From the NCBI GenBank assembly GCA_902776435.1, contig CACYQB010000007.1, positions 145,985 to 209,984 on the forward strand: DNA of 64,000 nt. The letters run 5' to 3'. Both the position numbers and the translations under genes were made by a program. The stretch is from an uncultured Bacteroidales bacterium (lineage in GTDB: Bacteria; Bacteroidota; Bacteroidia; Bacteroidales; Muribaculaceae). A model generated the notes under the pieces. That model ran no database searches. It was not told the DNA's origin and worked only from the letters and a program-made list of their open reading frames with translations. Numbering within the stretch: the first letter of the stretch is position 1; the number at the start of each line of letters is the position of its first letter. Below, piece by piece: positions 54,041 through 62,789 of the stretch.

Positions 54041-55857
54041 GACTGCACGTTAGTTTTGCGTTTCACACTTTCCAATCGGTCAATGATGCCAGCGGCCTCG
54101 TCAAGTACCGCATTCATATCGCCCGACGCGAGTTCAGGAGCATATTGGGCAAACTCGCACTTGTCGATGAGGTCCATCGACGCCTGACGCAATTGGTCAT
54201 CAATACCATACTTCTCCAGTTCTGCATTGATGTTGTCCTTGCTCAGCTCGCTCACAGGAATCGATAACTTGTCGCTCATGTAACCCCACAGGGCATTCAG
54301 CATCTCGGCATAGAAACCGCTGCGGTCACCGCGCGAGGCAAAGCCGCGGGCAGCCTTGAGGCGGCGCTGAGCCACCTTGCTGGCACGCTTGGAGCGCATG
54401 CGGCGAACATCGGCACGTTCCTTCAACTGCTTGCGGTAATACAGCAGCAGAGCCACAAGGGCCAACAGTGGCAGCAGGAACCACAGCCAGTAGGTCCAGT
54501 GATCCACAATGTAGCCATGTGATTTCTTCAGGCCTAAATCACCACTCTTGATAGGACGGATGTCCATATTCTTCATGCGATAGTGGTTGCTGGGCTGGCC
54601 CTCGCCCTTGGCCACGGTAAGGTGGCGGGCAGGAACAGGTACGGTGACATACTTGCCCAACTCAGGGTCAAAATAGGAGAACTCGCTGGCAGGGATATCA
54701 AACTCGCCGGCATACTGCGGGATAAACGTATAATCTATCACAACCTTGCCGCTCATGTCGCCAGCGCCGTCATTGACCTGGGCGTCGGTCTTGGGATCAT
54801 AGACATCAAACTGATCAGGGAAATTGACTTCAGGCGCCTTGATATACTTGATGTTTCCCGTGCCACTGATGATATAACGATAGGTGGCAGCGCTGTATGT
54901 CTTGAAGCCAGTGGCAGGCTTCAAGTCGGTAGTGACATTGAAGCGACCCACGGCACCCGTGAACGAGGCTGGCTTGGGTTCAGGCAGCGGCAGGATGTTG
55001 ACGGTGGCCTTGTTGCTGGTCACCTTCAGGTCCTTCTCAACAGGCTTGGAAATCGTGCCGAAGATGCTGCGGAACGTATCGAACTGCACTACACTCACAT
55101 CATAGTTACCTGATGAGATGGTCAACTTGCCGCTCTGCTGGGGATAGAGGATACATTGCTTGAGGATAGCCGTCATGTAGCGCTCTCCGTTCAAGGTTTC
55201 CACCTTATTCAAACTGGGCTGCACGGGAATCTCCTCAATCAGGAAACCGTCAAATGAGGGCTGGATGGTGGGCATGAACTGCGAAATCTGATATTTGGTA
55301 TACAGCTTGATGGTGCACACAACCGCCTGCTGCTCATAGACATGCGGCTTGGATAGTTCGATACGCACAAAAAGGTCCTTGCCGCTCACCGACTTGTCGG
55401 CACTCTGCGTCATCGGATCGCTATAGGGGGTGGGAGCGCCAGGGGTAGTCTGTTGCTGGGGTTGTGAATTGGCATGGCTGCCCGATGGCAGGACTTCAAT
55501 AGTAAACGCCTTGGTAGCCATTCGTTTGCCTCCAACGACAATCGAGGCTGCGCCGATGTGGCACTTGCCCGTCGCCGTAGCCTTGTAAATCATCGTATAT
55601 TCCTCACTTGAACTGCTGCTGGACTTGCCATTGACCCACGAGGAACTGTAACTGTGGGACACACTGGGGCCATAGATGAGTTTAGCGCCTGTCACCTCAG
55701 GCGGCGAGAAACTGCTGCCCTCCCCGTTGTTGAGCACAAAAGTGACGTTAAACTTATTGCCCTCGATCACCTGGCGCGGCGCCTCGACGGTAAACGAAGC
55801 CGCCTGAGCCACCATCATGGTCAAGAGCAGGATTGCTATATTGATGATGCGTTTCAT
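54037..55857 (-). CDS. batD: BatD, oxygen tolerance protein
   Basis: The 606-residue periplasmic protein has a signal peptide (MKRIINIAILLLTMMVAQA), repeated Ig-like domains (from FTVEAPRQVIEGNKFNVTFV), and one membrane helix near 437-465 (WTYWLWFLLPLLALVALLLYY). A basic cytoplasmic tail (KQLKERADVRRMRSKRASKV) and a C-terminal helical part follow. This order matches BatD. It lies between batC and batE and overlaps batE. It probably connects the periplasmic TPR protein BatC to the VWA proteins. Confidence 0.93.
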   Translation of the reverse strand: MKRIINIAILLLTMMVAQAASFTVEAPRQVIEGNKFNVTFVLNNGEGSSFSPPEVTGAKLIYGPSVSHSYSSSWVNGKSSSSSSEEYTMIYKATATGKCHIGAASIVVGGKRMATKAFTIEVLPSGSHANSQPQQQTTPGAPTPYSDPMTQSADKSVSGKDLFVRIELSKPHVYEQQAVVCTIKLYTKYQISQFMPTIQPSFDGFLIEEIPVQPSLNKVETLNGERYMTAILKQCILYPQQSGKLTISSGNYDVSVVQFDTFRSIFGTISKPVEKDLKVTSNKATVNILPLPEPKPASFTGAVGRFNVTTDLKPATGFKTYSAATYRYIISGTGNIKYIKAPEVNFPDQFDVYDPKTDAQVNDGAGDMSGKVVIDYTFIPQYAGEFDIPASEFSYFDPELGKYVTVPVPARHLTVAKGEGQPSNHYRMKNMDIRPIKSGDLGLKKSHGYIVDHWTYWLWFLLPLLALVALLLYYRKQLKERADVRRMRSKRASKVAQRRLKAARGFASRGDRSGFYAEMLNALWGYMSDKLSIPVSELSKDNINAELEKYGIDDQLRQASMDLIDKCEFAQYAPELASGDMNAVLDEAAGIIDRLESVKRKTNVQS

Positions 55858-55875
55858 TACGTTTTCAATCTTCAG

Positions 55876-55920
55876 TACCTAAAACCCAAAACCCTAAAAC
55901 CTAAAGCCTAAAGCCTAAAA
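55876..55920 (-). repeat. TTTAGGC-type heptamer array after batC
   Basis: Directly after the batC stop the transcribed strand reads TTTTAGGC, TTTAGGC, TTTAGGT, TTTAGGG and TTTTGGG units, a 7-8 bp telomere-like array between batC and batD. Confidence 0.75.
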
Positions 55921-56766
55921 TTACCACTTTTTGTTGGTGCGCTGACGCTCGTGGCGCTGCTGTTGGGCCTGCTGGGCATTAATGCGCTGCTGGGTAGCGC
56001 GCTCACGATCCTGCATAGCTTTGAGCACTTGTTCAGCATTCTGCTGGCTCATGCCGCCCTGCTGTTGCTGCTGCTTCTGCTGGTCCTGCTTATCCTGATT
56101 ATTCTGGTTTTGCTGATCCTTATTTTGTTGATCTTTGTTCTGATCTTGCTTGTCCTTATTCTGATCCTTGTTCTGATCTTTATTTTGGTCTTTGTTCTGA
56201 TCCTTGTCCTTATTCTGGTCCTGGTCTTTGTTTTGGTCCTTATTCTTGTCTTTGTTCTGGTCCTGTTGCTGCTTCTTGAGCTGGGCTAGACGCAGATTGT
56301 GGCGCGCCTGCTCATCATCAGGATTGCAACGCAGGGCATGCTTGTAGAACTCCACAGCCTTGCCGTAGTCCTGACGCCCGTAGGCGATATTGCCCAGGTC
56401 ATAACTGGCCTTGCCACGCAGTTGCTTATCCTGGGCGCCCTTGACCAGATTGGTAAGGATACCTTCGGCCTGCTTCATCGGGTTTTTCTCATCATCCTGC
56501 TGGGCGGTCGCGCTACCTTGCCGCATGAGGGCCGTCGCGAGGTTGAATTGGGCTTTCTCGCTTGCCGGATTGGCTTGGAGTGCCTTGCGGTACTCGACCT
56601 CGGCCTCGGCATAGCGTTTTTTCTCATACAACTTGTTGCCGTTACGCAGGCACACTCGTTCCTGCTTGGTCATCTTGGGTCCCTTGTCACCCGCAACAGC
56701 AGGCATTGTGGTCCCAAATGCCATCACGGCCACCAGTAGGGCCGTCACCAGGTTATTGCTCGTCAT
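55921..56766 (-). CDS. batC: BatC, TPR protein with Asn/Lys/Asp/Gln repeats
   Basis: The 281-residue protein starts MTSNNLVTALLVAVMAFGTT (signal peptide). TPR units follow, such as GNKLYEKKRYAEAEVEYRKA and DYGKAVEFYKHALRCNPDDE. A long disordered stretch (about 165-240) is built of NKDQ and QNKDK units, and the C-terminus is rich in Gln and Arg. An upstream ATG (at 56791) would add nine residues but place them deep inside batB; the chosen start overlaps batB by 14 bp. The DNA behind the NKDQ units is a minisatellite, so length may vary between strains. Confidence 0.9.
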   Translation of the reverse strand: MTSNNLVTALLVAVMAFGTTMPAVAGDKGPKMTKQERVCLRNGNKLYEKKRYAEAEVEYRKALQANPASEKAQFNLATALMRQGSATAQQDDEKNPMKQAEGILTNLVKGAQDKQLRGKASYDLGNIAYGRQDYGKAVEFYKHALRCNPDDEQARHNLRLAQLKKQQQDQNKDKNKDQNKDQDQNKDKDQNKDQNKDQNKDQNKDKQDQNKDQQNKDQQNQNNQDKQDQQKQQQQQGGMSQQNAEQVLKAMQDRERATQQRINAQQAQQQRHERQRTNKKW

Positions 56767-57841
56767 TCTTATTTTGATTCTTAGCAGTTTCATTGACAGT
56801 AGTGGTTTCTTTCTTGTCCTTAGTAAAGAAATTATACTTCTTGAGCCACGGATTCTTGCGTTCGAGCAGCAAGAGTAAGCTCAACAGCAACAACAGCGCG
56901 ATGGTGGCAAACACAGGGAATTGCTCGTCATGCTGGGTATAGCTCACGGCGGCGAGGTCGCTCTTGGCGAGTTTGTCAAGGGTTTCCTGGAGGGTAGAGA
57001 CGGCATCGGCCGCAGTACCCGAGATATAGACACCGTCGCCAGCATCGGCAATCTGCTGTGCCATCTTCTCATTGAGGTAGGTAGTTACGGGCTCACCGTT
57101 GTCATCCGTGAGATAGCCTCCGTCAACAGGAATGGGGGCACCGGTGGTGGAGCCGACACCGATAACATTGACATGGACACCCTGCTTAGCGGCATTCTTG
57201 GCGGCGCTCACGGCATCGTCCTCGAAGTTCTCGCCATCGGTGATGATAATAATGGCCTTCTGCGACTTCTTGTTTTGGGAGAAACCGTTGAGCGCAAGGT
57301 TAATGGCGGCACCGATGGCTGTGCCCTGAGTGGGTGCCATGTTGGTGTTAATGCCGTTCAGGAACAGCTTGGCCGAGGCGGCATCGCTCGTCATGGGCAT
57401 CTGCATATAGGCATTACCGGCAAACACGATGAGTCCCACCTTGTTGTTGTCCAAGCGGTCAATCAGCTTTTGCAAAACCATTTTGGCGCGCTGCAGACGG
57501 CTCACATCCTGAGGGTTATCGGTGCTCGACGCGTTCATCGAGTTGGAGACGTCAACAGCGACCATCACCTCGATACCATGTACCTTGGTGGTCGTCTTGC
57601 TCGACCCGGCACGGGGACGGGCCAGCACTACAATGACCATCGCGAGCAACAACAATTCCAATGTGAGTCTGATCCATGGCTTGTAGCGCGAAACCTCGGG
57701 CATCAATGGCTCGATAGAAGTGCGCCGGCCATAACGCTCCAGGCGCTTGCGGCGGTCGCGGCGGTTCCACAGGAACAGCAGCACCAATGCCGGCAACAGC
57801 AGGAGCAGGTAGAAATATTGCGGATGAGCAAAATTTATCAT
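56753..57841 (-). CDS. batB: BatB, VWA domain membrane protein
   Basis: The 362-residue inner-membrane protein has two N-terminal helices (about 8-26, 58-75). A von Willebrand A domain follows, with MIDAS residues in DVSNSM (Asp97, Ser99, Ser101) and the later TDGENFEDDA. A third helix near 316-332 (FPVFATIALLLLLSLLLLL) and a charged tail complete it. It matches BatB. Together with BatA it would form a metal-binding VWA pair acted on by the MoxR ATPase. It is flanked by batA and batC. Confidence 0.95.
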   Translation of the reverse strand: MINFAHPQYFYLLLLLPALVLLFLWNRRDRRKRLERYGRRTSIEPLMPEVSRYKPWIRLTLELLLLAMVIVVLARPRAGSSKTTTKVHGIEVMVAVDVSNSMNASSTDNPQDVSRLQRAKMVLQKLIDRLDNNKVGLIVFAGNAYMQMPMTSDAASAKLFLNGINTNMAPTQGTAIGAAINLALNGFSQNKKSQKAIIIITDGENFEDDAVSAAKNAAKQGVHVNVIGVGSTTGAPIPVDGGYLTDDNGEPVTTYLNEKMAQQIADAGDGVYISGTAADAVSTLQETLDKLAKSDLAAVSYTQHDEQFPVFATIALLLLLSLLLLLERKNPWLKKYNFFTKDKKETTTVNETAKNQNKNDEQ

Positions 57842-57862
57842 GACTTCTCTATTTCTTCTTTT

Positions 57863-58858
57863 TTACGGTATGTGCCTCAACAACGTGTAATCCAGCAACA
57901 GGCTCAATAACAGCAAGCCCAGCAACAACAGTGCCCACGGCTCGTAATGGTCCTCGGTGTGGGTAAAGCGCTGCACATCCATGTGAGTCTTCTCCATCTG
58001 GTCGATTTCCTTGAAGATATTGCTCAACACGTTGCCCGAGGTGGCACGGAAGTATTTGCCGCCCGTGGTGGCGGCGATGTTCTTGAGGGTGGCCTCGTCG
58101 ATGACGACAGGCATGCGCTGGTACTGGATGTTGCCGGCATAGTCGATAGCAACGGGGTACTCGGCAGTGCCGTTACTGCCCACGCCGATGGTATAAATCT
58201 TAATACCAAACTTGCGGGCAATGTCGGCAGCGGTGTTCGGAGCCACTACGCCCGTGTTATTGGAACCATCGGTGAGCAGGATAATGCTCTTGCTCTTGGC
58301 TTTGCCGTCACGGATGCGGTTGATGGCGGTGGCAATACCATCACCGATGGCAGTGCCGTCCTCCAGGGCGCCAATCTCGGTCTGTCCGATGGCATTGACC
58401 AGGGTGGCGTTGTCCATTGTCATGGGCACTTGGGTAAAACTTTCTCCGGCAAACAGTACCAATCCGATGTTATCGTGATCACGGCCACTGACGAACTGCG
58501 TCGCCACGCGTTTTGCACTCTCAAAACGGTTGGGAGAAAAATCTTTGGCCAGCATACTGGTGGAGACGTCAAGGGCGAGGACAATATCAGTGCCCTCTAC
58601 ATCGCTGGTGGACCAGCTGTCCTTGGTCTGTGGGCGGCACAGGATGACGATAAGGCATGCCAGTGCACCCAGCTTCAGGGCAAAGGACAGATGTTTAACC
58701 CACACCTTCCAACTCGTGCCTATGCCATCAAACGCGCGCGTTGACGACACGTTCATCTCTGGCTCGTTTTTATCCTGGCTATAGATATACCATGCGATGA
58801 GCGGAATCATCAGCACGGGCAGCAGCCATAGCCATCCAGGGTGAGCAAGGTTTATCAT
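57863..58858 (-). CDS. batA: BatA, VWA domain membrane protein
   Basis: The 331-residue protein is built like BatB: helices at about 8-26 and 57-73, a VWA domain with DVSTSM (Asp97, Ser99, Ser101) and TDGSNNTG, and a C-terminal helix (WALLLLGLLLLSLLLDYTLL). The start codon overlaps the preceding DUF4381-like gene stop by 4 bp. BatA and BatB are paralogues. Their order in the operon is the usual one for Bacteroidetes. Confidence 0.95.
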   Translation of the reverse strand: MINLAHPGWLWLLPVLMIPLIAWYIYSQDKNEPEMNVSSTRAFDGIGTSWKVWVKHLSFALKLGALACLIVILCRPQTKDSWSTSDVEGTDIVLALDVSTSMLAKDFSPNRFESAKRVATQFVSGRDHDNIGLVLFAGESFTQVPMTMDNATLVNAIGQTEIGALEDGTAIGDGIATAINRIRDGKAKSKSIILLTDGSNNTGVVAPNTAADIARKFGIKIYTIGVGSNGTAEYPVAIDYAGNIQYQRMPVVIDEATLKNIAATTGGKYFRATSGNVLSNIFKEIDQMEKTHMDVQRFTHTEDHYEPWALLLLGLLLLSLLLDYTLLRHIP

Positions 58859-59820
58859 TTCTTGGCCTCCTCCTTCTTTTCGGGTTGTTCAACGGGGCGC
58901 GTGGCCTCGACAAAGTTCACGGCGCGCTGGTAGGCGACTTCGTTATCGTCGGCCAGCGGACGGGCGTTGGCAAACTTCACGATGTCAGCGACCTCGAGAA
59001 TCATCTCTAATTGCTCGTTCACCGCCTTAGTCTCGTCATTCTTCTTGAGGGTGTCGATAATCTGTGACGAGGTCATCTCCACAGCGTTGATATGGAAACG
59101 GCGGTCGATATACACGCGCAGGATATCAGTCAGTCCCGTGAAATACTCCTTCTCTCTACCCTGTTGCCACAACTGGGCGGCCTTCAGGTTCTGCAGGTTA
59201 ATCATGGCCTCCTCATAGGGCGGCAAGCGTTTCCTGCTTGGTTTCAACGGGTTGATACCCTTCTTGTAATACTTGCGGTAGGCCCAGATACCTGCGCCGA
59301 TGAGCAACAAGCCCAACAGCCATGCCCACCAGTAAGCGGGCAGCCAGTCAAACAGGTTAAAAGGCACCTCCTCGACGGGCTTGATGTCGTGGATATCCTT
59401 CATCTGGCTCACATCTACAGGCAGCACCTTGAGGGTGAGCTGATTACAGAAAGCAGTATCGCCATTCACCACATAGGGGATGGGCTTGATAATCCACATA
59501 CCCGAGTCAAAACTCTGGATGATGAGGTCGCGGTTAATCTGGATGCGGTTGTTACCCAGGTCGGTCGTGTCGGCCAACGGACGCTCGGCAATCTCGACCA
59601 TGGCGCTCAACGTGTCGGCCTGCTCATTGGGGAAAAATCCGCGGGCATCCTTGTCCTGAGTGATTTCCAGATGCAAGGCTGTGGTCTTGCCCATGAGCAA
59701 GGTGGCGCTGTCGAGTTTCGCCTTGAAGGTGACATTGCCGCCCCAAGCCGTGGCGATAGCGGCAACCATCACCACAGCGGTCATCACAATATGTCTCACA
59801 CTTTGTGACATTTCTATCAT
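58855..59820 (-). CDS. DUF4381-like membrane protein of the Bat operon
   Basis: The 321-residue protein has a signal peptide (HIVMTAVVMVAAIATAWG), a periplasmic Ig-like region (about 30-150), and one membrane helix near 163-182 (WWAWLLGLLLIGAGIWAYRK). A cytoplasmic helical part follows (LPPYEEAMINLQNLKAAQLW and EKEYFTGLTDILRVYIDRRF), as in the DUF4381 group found with moxR and batA. The first ATG gives MIEMSQ; the second, three codons on, is equally plausible. It links the soluble MoxR and DUF58 proteins to the VWA proteins by position; the molecular role is unknown. Confidence 0.85.
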   Translation of the reverse strand: MIEMSQSVRHIVMTAVVMVAAIATAWGGNVTFKAKLDSATLLMGKTTALHLEITQDKDARGFFPNEQADTLSAMVEIAERPLADTTDLGNNRIQINRDLIIQSFDSGMWIIKPIPYVVNGDTAFCNQLTLKVLPVDVSQMKDIHDIKPVEEVPFNLFDWLPAYWWAWLLGLLLIGAGIWAYRKYYKKGINPLKPSRKRLPPYEEAMINLQNLKAAQLWQQGREKEYFTGLTDILRVYIDRRFHINAVEMTSSQIIDTLKKNDETKAVNEQLEMILEVADIVKFANARPLADDNEVAYQRAVNFVEATRPVEQPEKKEEAKK

Positions 59821-59864
59821 CTTTAAACTCTAAACTTTAAACTTCAAGTCGCACGCGACTTGAA
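59821..59864 (-). repeat. Palindrome over the DUF58 stop codon plus 15-bp tail
   Basis: TTCAAGTCGC-AC-GCGACTTGAA (59843-59864) covers the last six codons and the stop of the DUF58 gene. In the transcribed direction it is followed by GTTTAAA and then GTTTAGAGTTTAAAG, the same tail that follows the CDF gene. Confidence 0.65.
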
Positions 59865-60716
59865 TAAACCCATCAGGGCGGTCACATAGTCCTCGTCGGT
59901 CGCCACACTGGCAAGATCGACATTACAACGCTGCAACGTGCCGTTGACAGCCTGCTGCTGACTGTACCACCAGCGGCTGTAGGCATCACGGACGCGCTTG
60001 CTGCTGGTGTTGATCCACTTCATGTTGCCACGCTCGACATCTCGCACACGCATCAACCCCACATCGGGCAACTGAGCCTCACGCTTGTCATAGACCTGCA
60101 CGGCAATGACGTCATGCTTGTGGTTGGCGATAGACAGCGACTTGCTGTAGTCATGCTCATCGATAAAGTCACTCACCAGAAATGTGGTGCAGCGTTTCTT
60201 CAACGCGCTGGTCATGTATTCCAGCACCATGTTGATGTCGGTGCCTGTACCCGTGGGCTGGAAATCGAGCAACTCGCGGATAACGAGCAGGATGTGCTTG
60301 CGCCCCTTCTTGGGTGGGATGAACTTCTCGACCTTGTCGCTAAAGAAGATGACGCCCACCTTATCATTGTTCTGGATAGCCGAAAACGCGATGGTGGCAC
60401 CAATCTCGGCCATCATCTCGCGCTTGGCAACACCCACGGCACCAAAGTCCTTGCTGCCGCTCACGTCAACGAGCAGCATCACCGTGAGTTCGCGCTCCTC
60501 CTCATAGACCTTTACATAGGGGCGGTTGTAACGGGCTGTAACATTCCAGTCGATATCGCGCACGTCGTCACCATACTGGTACTCGCGCACCTCGCTGAAG
60601 GTCATACCCCTGCCCTTAAAGGCCGAGTGGTATTCGCCGGCAAATATGTTCTGCGACAGGCCTTTGGTCTTGATTTCTATCTTACGGACCTTGCGCAGCA
60701 GTTCATTGGTATCCAT
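59844..60716 (-). CDS. DUF58 domain (VWA-like) protein of the Bat operon
   Basis: The 290-residue cytoplasmic protein carries the DUF58 signature GRGMTFSEVREYQYGDDVRD then IDWNVTARYNRPYVK, and a VWA-like MIDAS segment VDVSGSKDF. It is always found next to moxR in this operon type and probably serves as an adaptor or substrate of the MoxR ATPase. The last codons (FKSRAT) are part of a palindrome shared in form with the end of moxR, so the very C-terminus may be recent. It starts 90 bp after moxR. Confidence 0.93.
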   Translation of the reverse strand: MDTNELLRKVRKIEIKTKGLSQNIFAGEYHSAFKGRGMTFSEVREYQYGDDVRDIDWNVTARYNRPYVKVYEEERELTVMLLVDVSGSKDFGAVGVAKREMMAEIGATIAFSAIQNNDKVGVIFFSDKVEKFIPPKKGRKHILLVIRELLDFQPTGTGTDINMVLEYMTSALKKRCTTFLVSDFIDEHDYSKSLSIANHKHDVIAVQVYDKREAQLPDVGLMRVRDVERGNMKWINTSSKRVRDAYSRWWYSQQQAVNGTLQRCNVDLASVATDEDYVTALMGLFKSRAT

Positions 60717-60720
60717 TTCT

Positions 60721-60804
60721 TAAGTTGTAAGTTTTTAGTTTTAAGTCGTTAGTACAGGAAACTAACTCCTAAAACCCTAAACTTCAAGTTGCTTGCAACT
60801 TGAA
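60721..60804 (-). repeat. Palindrome after the moxR stop followed by heptamer repeats
   Basis: TTCAAGTTGC-TT-GCAACTTGAA (60783-60804) begins 2 bp after the moxR stop. In the transcribed direction it continues as GTTTAGGGTTTTAGGAGTTAG and, before the DUF58 start, as CTTAAAACTAAAAACTTAC. Stop-side units read TTTAGG and start-side units read CTAAAA. Confidence 0.65.
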
Positions 60805-60806
60805 TA

Positions 60807-61802
60807 TCAAGGCACTGCAATCTTGTCCAGGATGTTGCTGATGATCTCGTCACTGGTGATGTTGTTAGCCTCGGCCTCATAGGTCAAGCCCAGACGGTGA
60901 CGCATCACATCATGGCAGATGGCACGCACATCCTCAGGAATCACATAACCACGGTTGCGGAGGAAGGCATAAGCCCTCGATGCCAAGGCCATGTTGATGG
61001 ACGCACGGGGAGATGCACCAAAGGAGATCATGCCCTTCAAGTCGTTCAGGCCATAGTCACTCGGGAAACGGGTGGCGAACACGATATCCACGATATACTT
61101 CTGAATTTTCTCGTCGATATAGATCTGTTGCACAACCTTGCGGGTGTCAACGATGTCTGCGGGAGTCACCATAGCACGCACCTGCACGGGGTCGGGGGCG
61201 ATGTTCATCTTAATGATTTCACTCTCCTCGCTCTTGTTGGGATAGCCGATAACGACCTTCATCAGGAAACGGTCCACCTGAGCCTCGGGCAACGGGTAGG
61301 TACCCTCCTGCTCGATGGGGTTCTGGGTGGCCAGCACCAGGAACGGATCATCCAACTTGAAAGTCTGCTCGCCGATGGTCACTTGGCGTTCCTGCATGGC
61401 TTCGAGCAGGGCACTCTGAACCTTGGCAGGGGCACGGTTGATCTCGTCGGCCAGGACGAAGTTAGCGAATACCGGGCCTTTCTTGACCTCAAACTGCTCT
61501 TTCTTGATACTGTAGATCATGGTTCCCACAACGTCGGCGGGAAGCAAGTCAGGAGTGAACTGGATGCGCGAAAAGCGGGCATCAATCAGCGATGCCAATG
61601 TACTGATGGCCTTAGTCTTGGCCAAGCCAGGAACGCCCTCGAGCAACACGTGCCCATTGGCGAGCAACGCGATAAGTAACGAGTCCACAAGATGCTTCTG
61701 CCCCACGATGGTCTGATCCATACCCTGACGGATAAGGTTCACAAAACTGCTCTTACTAGCAATCAGGTCATTCAACTCCCTGATATTGACTGTTTCTGCC
61801 AT
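60807..61802 (-). CDS. MoxR family AAA ATPase of the Bat operon
   Basis: The 331-residue cytoplasmic AAA+ ATPase has Walker A GVPGLAKTK (56-64), Walker B LADEINR (about 117-123) and the MoxR-specific blocks EAMQERQVTIG and VLATQNPIEQEGTYPLPEAQ. The C-terminal lid has ASPRASINMALASRAYAFL. MoxR proteins act as chaperones that activate VWA proteins, here BatA, BatB and DUF58. It is the first gene of the nine-gene unit moxR-DUF58-DUF4381-batABCDE-PAP2, with a promoter box 53 bp upstream. Confidence 0.95.
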   Translation of the reverse strand: MAETVNIRELNDLIASKSSFVNLIRQGMDQTIVGQKHLVDSLLIALLANGHVLLEGVPGLAKTKAISTLASLIDARFSRIQFTPDLLPADVVGTMIYSIKKEQFEVKKGPVFANFVLADEINRAPAKVQSALLEAMQERQVTIGEQTFKLDDPFLVLATQNPIEQEGTYPLPEAQVDRFLMKVVIGYPNKSEESEIIKMNIAPDPVQVRAMVTPADIVDTRKVVQQIYIDEKIQKYIVDIVFATRFPSDYGLNDLKGMISFGASPRASINMALASRAYAFLRNRGYVIPEDVRAICHDVMRHRLGLTYEAEANNITSDEIISNILDKIAVP

Positions 61803-61854
61803 AATAATATCGTTTATTCTTTCTATCGTCTATTGTAAGCTATTTTACAGGGTG

Positions 61855-61862
61855 CAAAAATA
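61855..61862 (-). promoter_or_regulatory. -7 promoter box of the moxR-bat operon
   Basis: The minus strand reads TATTTTTG, fitting TAnnTTTG; no clear -33 box. Confidence 0.5.
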
Positions 61863-62041
61863 CATCTTTACCCAACACCCCCGCGTGAAAATCACGTTAA
61901 TTTAACAAATATATTGTTAAAAGCTTAACACTCTCACGCGAAGCGCCCGACCATTCCGCCCAATTCTCCCTCAATATTCCACAACCAGCCCAAGAGCTAA
62001 AGTCAAAAACAAACCAATGGTGTCCGTTAAAGACGAGCAAC

Positions 62042-62361
62042 AGCGGCCATTAAGGCCGCTTCAAGGGGACGGTTCGGTTTGTAACAAAAGATATCTTTTG
62101 TTGCTAACGGAACCGTCCCCATGTAATAGAGAGGAATCTTGGCGGATGTAGAAGTTCGTCTACGACGCACTTTCCACTTGCCTCTTCGAGGCAACAGCCA
62201 AGCCCATGATACAACAGAAATGCTTATTCGATTCAGATATAGTGAATTATGCCGATGTTGAAAATCTTTACCGGACAATAAAAACAGACTATAGTATCTG
62301 CCCTAACGCTGCAGCGATGAAAGTTTATTCATCAAACTCTCATCGCTGCAACGTTGGGCAG
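62042..62361. other. Hairpin-rich noncoding block
   Basis: In this block I see five hairpins in a row. AGCGGCC/GGCCGCT is at 62042-62060. A 56-bp palindrome starting GGGGACGGTTC and ending GAACCGTCCCC, with CAAAAGATATCTTTTG at its centre, is at 62065-62120. GTAGA/TCTAC is at 62148-62163 and TTGCCTC/GAGGCAA at 62178-62194. The last is a stem of about 28 bp that begins CTGCCC and ends GGGCAG (62298-62361). An open frame crosses the block but looks accidental. The GGGGACGGTTC ends resemble REP/MITE-type repeats. The stretch 61863-62041 before it shows no gene. Confidence 0.55.
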
Positions 62362-62375
62362 ACAACAATGAAAAA

Positions 62376-62515
62376 TTAGCGGTAGTTGTAGACGCCTAGT
62401 TTTTGGCTATCTGGATTTTCTTGTTGGAGACGGTGCCAATGCTGCTGTATTTCATGCAGATCATGATGACCATGCGGGAGAAACCGTAGCAGTACAGGGC
62501 CAGGAAGTTCATCTC
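62376..62515 (-). pseudogene. Truncated duplicate of the HTH protein C-terminus
   Basis: On the minus strand this reads EMNFLALYCYGFSRMVIMIC then MKYSSIGTVSNKKIQIAKN and a stop, nearly identical to the C-terminus of the intact gene at 63232-64000. It lacks the N-terminal part. A 21-bp deletion between GTTGTTGACG-type repeats and a 1-bp deletion destroy the last residues. There is no start codon of its own. It is a decayed partial copy. Confidence 0.85.
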
Positions 62516-62543
62516 CCGATAATGATGTTTCGAAAGGATGAGT

Positions 62544-62783
62544 TCAATACTTCAGCACATCCTTGACCGAGTAGATCTTACTCAAGGCTTCAAAGGAGAA
62601 ATACTGGTCGTCCATAATCATGTAGTCTTCTCGCTGAGAGCGGGACAGGCGCTTGATGTCGGGAAACATCGATACAGGGACTATAACGACTCTGCCATCG
62701 GTCAGAAAAACGGCCATAGCACCCCGTTTCATGCCGAAATCAAGTTTCTTGATACCTAAATTAGTGTCCTTGTACTTGCACAT
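62544..62783 (-). CDS. DUF2442 family protein, possible antitoxin partner
   Basis: The 79-residue protein fits DUF2442: AVFLTDGRVVIVPVSMFPDI then KRLSRSQREDYMIMDD and FEALSKIYSVKDVL. DUF2442 genes are often next to DUF4160 genes, and the pair has been suggested as a toxin-antitoxin-like module. The function has not been firmly shown to my knowledge. It follows the DUF4160 gene by 6 bp on the same strand. Confidence 0.8.
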   Translation of the reverse strand: MCKYKDTNLGIKKLDFGMKRGAMAVFLTDGRVVIVPVSMFPDIKRLSRSQREDYMIMDDQYFSFEALSKIYSVKDVLKY

Positions 62784-62789
62784 AGTTGA

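Noticed and set aside
56921-57910. 329-residue rightward open frame
   Set aside because: Antisense to batB and batA; both have intact VWA motifs.
53270-61802. Bat operon as a novel system
   Set aside because: The order moxR, DUF58, DUF4381-like, batA to batE is the well-known Bacteroidetes aerotolerance operon; only its repeats are unusual.
62027-62278. 83-residue leftward open frame in the gap after moxR
   Set aside because: It runs through several palindromes and has a composition expected of REP-type DNA (CGGTTC and GGGG runs). No domain is seen.
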